Assembly: GCA_963710175.1 (NCBI GenBank) | Contig: CAVPZC010000001.1 | Location: 2,170,001 to 2,234,000, forward strand | Origin: Phormidesmis sp963710175 | Lineage (GTDB): Bacteria > Cyanobacteriota > Cyanobacteriia > Phormidesmidales > Phormidesmidaceae | Direction of reading: 5' to 3' | Length of the DNA: 64,000 bases | Shown: positions 17,456 through 23,783 of the stretch, in pieces | Layout: every line of letters begins with the position of its first letter | Position numbering within the stretch: position 1 is the stretch's first letter | The notes under the pieces: generated by a model | Database searches by the model: none | Seen by the model: only the letters and a program-made list of their open reading frames with translations | What the model was told of the DNA's origin: nothing | Position numbers and translations under genes: made by a program

Positions 17456-18715
17456 TTACATAGATTTGAGCTTTTCTTGTACCAGCCAGTCAGCAGACTT
17501 TACAGTTGGGCTGCTGGCTGCGGTTATCTGCGTTAGCGCCATTAGCGCCGCGTACTGCAAATCCCAAATTGGCACCGCTAACGCTGTTTTGAGTTCGGCT
17601 ACGGCGCGAGTATCTGAGAGTTCGCCAAGGGCGATCGCTGCGGCCACCCGCGACTTTTGAAACTGCGGCGATTTATTGTGCAACGCCCCTACTAGCAGGT
17701 CGTAGGCACCGGCAACCTGAAGCCAGCCAAAGATCCGCATGATGTGATAGTGCGCGCCGTAGTCGTTGTAGCCCTCGGCTTCGTAGCTCTGCTCTAGCGC
17801 TGCCGGAGCCGCTTCAGGGTAGTGGTCAATCAGCGCTTTACTCGCTAAGTAACAGCGGCCAAAGTCTGTGCCATATAGCTCTTGTACCAGTTCGTCTAAA
17901 TTTGGCAGCTGCTCATGGGTATGCACCAGCGCCACATCGTCAGGATGGTCGCGGATTACTTTTTCTAAAGAAGGCTGCACTTGCTCAAAGCTCAGCTCTC
18001 CCGCTGCGATGCCAGCTTGGGCAAGTAGCCGAATGCCGCGCAGCCGAAACACCATCGAGACTGGGCAGCGGCCAATCTCAGGAATTGCCTTGAAGTAGCT
18101 GGCGTCGATTAAGTCTTGAATGCTGCCGCGCCGCGCGTTGACATTGGTACTCTGTAAAAAATTGAGCACGCGCAGCATTGCCTGTTCGTCACCTTTAAGC
18201 TGATAGACGGCTGAGAAGGCAGCGCTGGCAATGGGCTCATTGTCACTGGCGGTAAATTTTTCGATGCGGTCAGCGGCGGGTTTGTAGCCGAGCTTAGCCA
18301 GGGCGTGAATAATCGCCCGGTAGCTTTGATCGGGGCGATCTAACTGCTCAGCCAGTTTCTCTAATATCGCTGTCTGCTCTGTGCCAATTTCGCCCAGCGC
18401 CCAGGCCGCATTTTCCACCAGATAGCTGTCTTTATCCGTCAGGCAGCTTTCAATAGCGGGCAGCGCGGCTTTCACATTCAGCCGACCCAGACTTTCGACC
18501 GCTTTGCGTCGCACAATCCGATTGTCCAAATCAGAAGCTGTGTTATTAACCGCTCGCATCAGCGCGGCTGCCGTCGGTTCAGTGTCAAAATTCACCAGGT
18601 GAGAAGCGGCGATATAGCGGCTAGAAGCTTCGTCAGAATCGCCTGCGGGCCCGTCTAAGATTTCAATCGCCTGTGCTTCGGTGAGATTAAACAGGCTTGA
18701 GAAACGTTTATCCAT
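17456..18715 (-). CDS. cpeY: CpeY-type phycoerythrobilin lyase (HEAT-repeat, E/F clan)
   Basis: This 419-residue HEAT-repeat lyase begins MDKRFSSLFNLTEAQAIEIL. It has family segments SRYIAASHLVNF, NRIVRRKAVESLGRL, RRGSIQDLIDASYFKAIPEI and CPVSMVFRLRGIRLLAQAGI, with DFGRCYLASKALIDHYPEAAP further on. The length is right for CpeY (CpcE is about 150 residues shorter). CpeY attaches phycoerythrobilin to alpha-phycoerythrin with the chaperone-like CpeZ, which is not in the window. ATG at 18715. It is divergent from the HEAT gene at 18893, with a shared 177-base promoter region. Confidence 0.88.
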   Translation of the reverse strand: MDKRFSSLFNLTEAQAIEILDGPAGDSDEASSRYIAASHLVNFDTEPTAAALMRAVNNTASDLDNRIVRRKAVESLGRLNVKAALPAIESCLTDKDSYLVENAAWALGEIGTEQTAILEKLAEQLDRPDQSYRAIIHALAKLGYKPAADRIEKFTASDNEPIASAAFSAVYQLKGDEQAMLRVLNFLQSTNVNARRGSIQDLIDASYFKAIPEIGRCPVSMVFRLRGIRLLAQAGIAAGELSFEQVQPSLEKVIRDHPDDVALVHTHEQLPNLDELVQELYGTDFGRCYLASKALIDHYPEAAPAALEQSYEAEGYNDYGAHYHIMRIFGWLQVAGAYDLLVGALHNKSPQFQKSRVAAAIALGELSDTRAVAELKTALAVPIWDLQYAALMALTQITAASSPTVKSADWLVQEKLKSM

Positions 18716-18892
18716 GGGCGATCGCTGAAAAAAACAGTAAATTTTAGAGGCGCTACTTCTAGGATCGCATTAGATCGGGGGAAGATCAAAAAGATGTGGG
18801 CGATCGCCAGACTCAACCGCCAGACTCAACCCAACTGCAAAACCCGAACGCAATCTGAGAGAATCTAGCTAGCCGCACTCTGACGTTCGATT

Positions 18893-19798
18893 ATGACTAG
18901 CCCTGCCGGTAGCGACCCCACTCTGCTCTCTCAGCCGGAGACCGATGCCCTGCTAAAACGCGTGCAAATTCAGCTAGCTGAGGGCTCATTTGACCGCACT
19001 GATAAACAGCTAATTGAGCAGATGGTGGAAAGCTTTGGCGATTTGCGCGGGCTGACGCGCCTCGGGTTTGCAGAGGCCCTAGGAAAAGTTGGCAAACCGG
19101 CTGCCCCTGCTTTGATCAGCGGGCTAGCCAATCACCCAAACCCAGTAGTGCGCCGGGCCTGCGCGAAAACGATAACGCTGATCGCTGATCGGACTGCTAT
19201 TCCAACCCTGGTACATTCGCTGCTGCACGATGAAGATCGGGTGGTGCAGGGCTCAGTAGTGGGCGCATTGGCTGTAATGGGTGAAGCGGCGGCTCCGGTG
19301 CTGCTCGATATTTTGGCTTCACCTGACTACCCAGATAGTTCAAAGGGGCTGGCCACCTGGGGGCTTTCGTTTGTGGGCACAGCCGGGGCGAGCCATCTAT
19401 ATGAGGCGATCAATGCCGAGCAGGAAGAGGTTCGCAGCGCGGTTGTAGGAGCGCTCACCAGCTCAGTTCAAGAAAATGAAGATCAGCGGGCGCTAGATTT
19501 GATCCTGGGAGCGCTCAAAGACTCATCGGCGATGGTGCGCTCTGAATCAGCGGCGGCGTTGGGTAAGCTGAGCAATCCGGCGGTGGTGCCCCAGCTCGCA
19601 ACGCTGCTGAGCGACCCGGATAGCGATGTGCGGAAGACGGCGGCGCTGGCGCTGATGAAGATTGGGGATGTGGGGGCGATCGCACCTCTCCAAACCGCCC
19701 TTAGCCAGGAAACGGATGACGCTGTTCAGCCGGTGATGACGCTGGCGATCGCACAGTTAGAGAAAAAGCAAGCTGAGGAAGACGACAGCTGGGATTAG
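18893..19798 (+). CDS. HEAT-repeat protein of the phycobilin lyase clan (CpeF/IaiH-like)
   Basis: The 301 residues contain about six HEAT repeats (for example HPNPVVRRACAKTITLIAD, SDPDSDVRKTAALALMKIGD) after a short polar N-terminus. An acidic C-terminal tail (EEDDSWD) follows. The repeats resemble CpcE/CpeF-type bilin lyases and also IaiH, a protein linked to IscA iron-sulfur scaffolds. Position next to cpeY and the CpcS-like gene favours a bilin lyase such as CpeF, but sequence alone does not decide. ATG at 18893, transcribed divergently from cpeY. Confidence 0.75.
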   Translation: MTSPAGSDPTLLSQPETDALLKRVQIQLAEGSFDRTDKQLIEQMVESFGDLRGLTRLGFAEALGKVGKPAAPALISGLANHPNPVVRRACAKTITLIADRTAIPTLVHSLLHDEDRVVQGSVVGALAVMGEAAAPVLLDILASPDYPDSSKGLATWGLSFVGTAGASHLYEAINAEQEEVRSAVVGALTSSVQENEDQRALDLILGALKDSSAMVRSESAAALGKLSNPAVVPQLATLLSDPDSDVRKTAALALMKIGDVGAIAPLQTALSQETDDAVQPVMTLAIAQLEKKQAEEDDSWD

Positions 19799-20168
19799 TT
19801 TTCGCTTTGTGCAGCAAACGCCTGTAGCCAGTCTGGTAGAGTTCATCTTCTTCTCGAATATTAAGCGTGTTGAGAAGTTCTTTTTGGGAAGAGGATGCCT
19901 AAAGAACTACCTATCTTTACTTACGAATTTCCACACCGGCCATGATTTGCAAAAACAAGAAAGCGTTATTATCAGCCACATAACGCTGGTAGGCGGGCGC
20001 AGCTTTTATGCAGTACTTGCATGGCTAATATCCGCCCCCGCAATCCATTCAGCTATTCGGTGCCGTACCTTACAAAACCACTCGGAGGCTCTCTATAGGA
20101 TGGGCAAACTGATTGAGTCTATTTACCAAGGCTCAGCGCTTTACCATGCTTAGGAGAAAACGCCGCCT
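19799..20168. other. Intergenic stretch with two inverted repeats
   Basis: A 114-codon plus-strand open frame covers most of it but looks like translated non-coding DNA, so I do not call it a gene. An 8-bp inverted repeat (AGTTCTTT / AAAGAACT) near 19875-19907 may terminate the HEAT gene transcript. A second, perfect one (AGCGTTAT 19962-19969, ATAACGCT 19980-19987) is of unknown use. AGGAG at 20152-20156 precedes the GTG start of the chloride-channel gene. Confidence 0.45.
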
Positions 20169-21572
20169 GTGACCAGCATAGAAAATATTGAAACAAATTC
20201 ACTTTCCCACACTGCTGTAGAAGATGGGGCCGGTGAAAACACTGAAGATAAGCGACAGCTCACCTATGTCCAGATGATGACGTGCGCAGCGCTGATTGGC
20301 ATTGTCGGTGGACTGGTAGCTACCCTTTATTACTTTGTGCTCGAAAGCCTGATGCACGGCGTTTGGCACACGATACCAGAATGGGTTAACCCGCATTTTC
20401 CGAGCTGGCTACCGACCAGCAACTACGTGTGGATAGCCACGACTATCGGCGGTTTTTGCGTCGGCCTAGTGCTTTACTTCATGGGCTTGCCCGGCGAAAT
20501 GGCCAAGGTGGTAGACAGCATCCACAGCCCTGGTCGAATTGATATTAAGAAGACACCAGCAATGGTCGTTGCCTCACTGGTCGCGATTACCGCTGGCGGT
20601 AGCGCTGGGCCAGAAGCGCCTTTGGTTCAGGTGAATGGCAGCTTTGGCAGCTGGCTCGGTGACCGGCTCAATCTAGACACCGCTTCGGTTCGCGTATTCA
20701 CCTTCTGCGGCATGAGTGCGGCCCTCGGTGCGTTTTTTGGCGCACCTATTGGCGCAGCTTTATTTGCTTTAGAGATTCCCCATCGGCGCGGCCTGGAATA
20801 TTACGAGGCGGTGGCGCCGGCGGTGGTGGCTGCAATTCTCTCTTTTGCCACGTTTCGGATCAACACAGGTATTACTATCGGCGGCTTTTACCACTTTGAA
20901 TCGATCCCTCAGCTACAGCCGATCAACTTACTAGAAGGGCTGCTGTTAGGTGTGGTTGGCGCTGCTGTCGCTGTTCTCTTTATCTATATCTTTAAAACGG
21001 TAGGTAAGCTGCTTGCGCCCCTAGAGAACAATCTTATTTTGCTGGCGACGCTGGGTGGTTTAAGCATTGGTCTGATTGCCTTTGTCTATCCAGAGACGCT
21101 CTTTTTTAGTGAAGAACAAATTCACACGGTGATCGAAACGGGCGCAGCTTTAGGCGCGGTGTCGCTGCTGATAATTGCCTTTGCCAAAATGTTTGCGATT
21201 AGCTTTACGCTGCACTCTGGCTTTTTGGGCGGCTTTATCTTTCCGCTGTTCTTTATTGGCGCAAATACGGGGTTGGCGATCGCCCTCCTCATCCCCAGCC
21301 TGCACCCCACAGTCGCGATGGTTTGCCTGATGGCCGCCGTTAATGTCGCGGTGACCAAAACCCCTGTGAGTACCAGTATTATTCTCAGCGTGCTGTCTGG
21401 GACGGCGATGCTCCCAGTGATTGTAATTGCTAGCTTTGTCAGCTTTGTGTTAACTAGCAATGTCTCTATGATTAGTACACAGCGATCGCGCCAAGCTGTC
21501 CCCACCGCTAGGAAGCCGCTTTTCCCCCAGGTGAACCCGGTAGAGCCAGCGCTTCAGCGGGTTACAGGCTAA
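20169..21572 (+). CDS. CLC family chloride channel/transporter
   Basis: This 467-residue CLC protein has roughly 10-12 hydrophobic segments. The pore loop reads GGSAGPEAPLVQ; by alignment with GREGPxVQ the gating glutamate is retained while the flanking Arg and Gly are Pro and Ala. The segment where most CLCs have GSGIP reads GLPGEMAKVVD, so the selectivity filter diverges. FGAPIGAALFALEIP is the usual helix-E/F region. No C-terminal CBS domains. The start is GTG at 20169 with AGGAG 12 bases upstream. It moves anions across the membrane; whether it is a channel or H+ antiporter cannot be told. Confidence 0.87.
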   Translation: MTSIENIETNSLSHTAVEDGAGENTEDKRQLTYVQMMTCAALIGIVGGLVATLYYFVLESLMHGVWHTIPEWVNPHFPSWLPTSNYVWIATTIGGFCVGLVLYFMGLPGEMAKVVDSIHSPGRIDIKKTPAMVVASLVAITAGGSAGPEAPLVQVNGSFGSWLGDRLNLDTASVRVFTFCGMSAALGAFFGAPIGAALFALEIPHRRGLEYYEAVAPAVVAAILSFATFRINTGITIGGFYHFESIPQLQPINLLEGLLLGVVGAAVAVLFIYIFKTVGKLLAPLENNLILLATLGGLSIGLIAFVYPETLFFSEEQIHTVIETGAALGAVSLLIIAFAKMFAISFTLHSGFLGGFIFPLFFIGANTGLAIALLIPSLHPTVAMVCLMAAVNVAVTKTPVSTSIILSVLSGTAMLPVIVIASFVSFVLTSNVSMISTQRSRQAVPTARKPLFPQVNPVEPALQRVTG

Positions 21573-21819
21573 AATCTCTAACGCCGTAGGCGAACTTCTC
21601 CGGGTTTATCAAGATTCCCTGTGTCAGATAGTTGACGCCCTCAAAGGGGGCTGATACGCTGTTGTTTACGCGATCGCACTTTCGTCAGCTGTTGGTGCAG
21701 GTGCGATTGCTAAACTGCCTCGAAAAATTTAGCCGCTACCGGTGGTGGATTAGGCCCCAACACCGATAGCTCGCCCCTAACACTGCATGCACAGTGAGAG
21801 AGGTTGTGGTCATTTTCAC

Positions 21820-21852
21820 AGCCCCCCTGACTTCTGGCAAGTTAGGGGGGCT
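21820..21852 (+). terminator. Strong GC-rich hairpin, terminator-like or dispersed repeat
   Basis: Arms AGCCCCCCTGACTT (21820-21833) and its near-complement (21839-21852) enclose a 5-nt loop, with one G-T pair. A T-rich tail follows (AAGTTTTTCTTGGTTTTT). It is about 250 bases past the chloride-channel stop. It may terminate that transcript, or be one of the C-rich palindromic repeats common in cyanobacteria. Confidence 0.6.
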
Positions 21853-21904
21853 AAGTTTTTCTTGGTTTTTCTACCCCGTACACCCAAAACCATATAGAGA
21901 AACC

Positions 21905-22198
21905 ATGAAAACGACGACTTTTTTATCGGGTCAACCGCTTGCGGCTGGCCAACTTTCGCCCGTGCTTGAGTCTGTGATGGCATTGCCTGAAAGGGTGCCG
22001 GTGGGAAGTGGAGGTAGGCGATCGCTCCGCCACATTTTGCTCGGCCATCCCAACGATGTACGCCAGACGATCCATCTACTGCATACCTTGCACTACGCAG
22101 AGACCGTGCTGTGGAGCCCGATCATAACAATAGAAGAGCCCTTGATAATTGCGCCTGCCCCCGATGAAGCGATCAGCTTACTGCGGAAGTTAGTTTAG
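21905..22198 (+). CDS. Conserved small hypothetical protein, 97 aa
   Basis: I place the start at ATG 21905, after the hairpin, rather than at the first in-frame codon of the longer frame (21794), which would translate through the hairpin. The product contains SLRHILLGHPNDVRQTIHLL and LHYAETVLWSPI, then a Pro/Ile-rich strand and a short helix (DEAISLLRKLV). This pattern is one I associate with small cyanobacterial proteins of unknown function. A hairpin follows 20 bases after the stop. Confidence 0.65.
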   Translation: MKTTTFLSGQPLAAGQLSPVLESVMALPERVPVGSGGRRSLRHILLGHPNDVRQTIHLLHTLHYAETVLWSPIITIEEPLIIAPAPDEAISLLRKLV

Positions 22199-22217
22199 GC
22201 ATATTGAGCGTAAAGAA

Positions 22218-22241
22218 GGGAGATAGCGGCTGTTATCTCCC
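22218..22241 (+). terminator. Hairpin after the small 97-aa gene
   Basis: A perfect 8-bp stem GGGAGATA (22218-22225) / TATCTCCC (22234-22241) with an 8-nt loop lies 20 bases after the stop. There is no T-tract, so termination is only plausible. Confidence 0.45.
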
Positions 22242-22288
22242 TCGTAGCCAGCAGGGCAAGCTGACGCCGAAAGCCCAAGGCAATTGAT

Positions 22289-22300
22289 ATTTGCGCAAAT
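22289..22300. promoter_or_regulatory. 12-bp palindrome upstream of a VapB-like antitoxin gene
   Basis: ATTTGCGCAAAT is a perfect palindrome ending 34 bases before the antitoxin start at 22335. That position fits an autoregulatory operator, as expected for toxin-antitoxin loci. Confidence 0.4.
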
Positions 22301-22334
22301 TGGTAAACTTTAAAGAAAGTGGGGGTTCCGGGCC

Positions 22335-22580
22335 ATGCGTATTATCGAGACCAAAGCCAACATCGCAGGCGCTCATCTATTAAGCGTTCAGCTACCCGAA
22401 GACATTGCAGTCGGGCAGTACCAAATTGCTATCATCATCAGTCCGCAGCCAGAAGCCGAACCGCCCCAACATCGCCTCAATCAGTTAGCAGGTAAAGTAA
22501 AAGCCTTTAGAAATATTGATCCGGTTGCGTGGCAACAGCAAACTAGAAGCGAATGGGACAAAACTAGACTATCTCATTGA
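22335..22580 (+). CDS. VapB-like antitoxin (orphan)
   Basis: This 81-residue protein begins MRIIETKANIAG and contains LLSVQLPEDIAVGQYQIAII. It ends in a helical tail (LNQLAGKVKAFRNIDPVAW...QQTRSEWD), a pattern I recognise from cyanobacterial antitoxins that precede PIN-domain toxins. The gene overlaps the start of a toxin remnant at 22551 by the usual few codons, but that toxin is destroyed, so the antitoxin is an orphan. ATG start at 22335. Confidence 0.7.
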   Translation: MRIIETKANIAGAHLLSVQLPEDIAVGQYQIAIIISPQPEAEPPQHRLNQLAGKVKAFRNIDPVAWQQQTRSEWDKTRLSH

Positions 22581-22680
22581 TACAGATGTAAAGCACCTCC
22601 CTTACCGAACAACCATGCTAACCCTAGAAATGGCCATTCAGAAGATTCAGCAGCTTCCTCCCGAGCAACGTATTGGGCAA
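22551..22680 (+). pseudogene. VapC (PIN toxin) N-terminal fragment joined to a second antitoxin fragment
   Basis: ATG GGA CAA AAC at 22551 runs straight into a stop. Adding one base to the A-run restores LDYLIDTDV, the hallmark N-terminus of a PIN-domain VapC with its first catalytic Asp. After DTDV the sequence changes. From 22615 an ATG opens LTLEMAIQKIQQLPPEQR, which resembles the beginning of another antitoxin family (DUF2281-like). That fragment in turn runs into the transposase remnant at about 22680. Both are broken. Confidence 0.6.
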
Positions 22681-22689
22681 GTGTTCGTC

Positions 22690-23460
22690 GAAGAGAATAG
22701 TCATGTTCTCAATGAAGTTATCAGTGGCTTTTCTGCCCGTTTCATAGACAGCATCAATAATCGAAGTGGCCACCGTTAACCCCGTTTTGGTCGAAGTCTT
22801 AGCTATCAGCGCTTGGACTGTCTCAATAGAATCAAAGATTGCCCCCTGACAGGCCCTTGAAACATGTGGGAGGAGCCGATGCTCATAAGCCTGCGGCACG
22901 CTTCGCGAACGGATTGTACTTGGAGGTGTAGGGCGGATAGTGAGCGATGCGAATCTCGATGCCAATGTCATTGGCCAAGGCTTGTAAGTCTTGCTTAAAG
23001 ATGTGGTAGCGAGCGCCATTGCTGCCGCCACCGTCACACAGGAAAAGCAGCGACGTGGCCTCAGGGTAGGCTTTGGAACCGTGGTCACGCCACCAAAAGT
23101 AGATTGCATCACAGGCAAACTCAGTGGTGTCTCGACTGGTGCCAATCTGAATATAGCCTCGGTTCTGAGCGAGGTCGTAGATACTATGAGGAATGGCAAC
23201 GCCATAGGCTAACGATGGTCAGTCGTGGTCATACACCTCAAGCGCTTCGGTATTGTAGGTGGTGCCCGCTCGATAGAGCTGACCAATCAGTTCTCTTTTT
23301 TTGTGTCCATGCTCAAGACGGGATTGCCCTCAGCTTGATACTGCTGGCGAAGTTTCTCGATGTTCTCAAACTGCTCGTTACGGTCACGATGACTGCCCGT
23401 CGCCAAATTCTTGTGAGCCTGACACCGCGCAGGTCGCGGAGAGAGACTTCAGATCTAGCT
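22690..23460 (-). pseudogene. ISAzo13-type transposase remnant, frameshifted
   Basis: Read on the minus strand, pieces of one transposase appear in changing frames. They are ENIEKLRQQYQAEG then PVLSMDTKK near 23330-23390; LIGQLYRAGTTYNTEALEVY near 23230-23290; AYGVAIPHSIYDL and CDAIYFWW near 23100-23210; and LLFLCDGGGSNGARYHIFKQ with HYPPYTSKYNP near 22915-23050. The last is EHRLLPHVSRACQGAIF and ENMTILFDEHLPN near 22690-22884. The order matches ISAzo13-family transposases. Stops and frameshifts make it dead, and no terminal repeats were found. Confidence 0.75.
22885..22909. repeat. Small dispersed repeat inserted in the transposase remnant
   Basis: About 22-25 bases containing CCTGCGGCACGCTTCGCGAA interrupt the transposase between the codons for TSKYNP and EHRLLPH, shifting the frame. 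The sequence matches the style of the 21-27 nt small mobile repeats (SDR) described in Nostoc-type genomes, whose members include GCGGCACGCTTCGCGAA. Confidence 0.65.
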
Positions 23461-23783
23461 CCCCTTTCCCCTCGGGAGAAGCATGAGGTGCGGAATGGTA
23501 GAGCTAGTATTGTTGTGTCTGCGGATGTGGATGCAGGCAGCGGTTCTAAAGGGAACTTTCTTAGAGCGGGCGATTTGCCAGATGGTTTCGGCTGCTTAAG
23601 TAATGCGCGCTTTTGCTCAGTTTGCTATTATGCCTGACCGCAGATAGCGATCAGGGTGCTGAACTGGTTCTGCGCTCGTTGAGGATCTGTAAAATATTGG
23701 TTCCGCTTGATATCTTGGGAAAAGTATGACCAGCACGCGAATTGTGTAAGCAGTGACCCTTTTATATTTTTTTATATTTGTAA

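Noticed and set aside
19809..20153. 114-codon plus-strand open frame between the HEAT gene and the CLC gene
   Set aside because: The translation has no domain-like features and covers two inverted repeats; composition looks non-coding.
21794..21904. N-terminal extension of the 97-aa small gene
   Set aside because: It would translate a strong hairpin; ATG 21905 is the better start.
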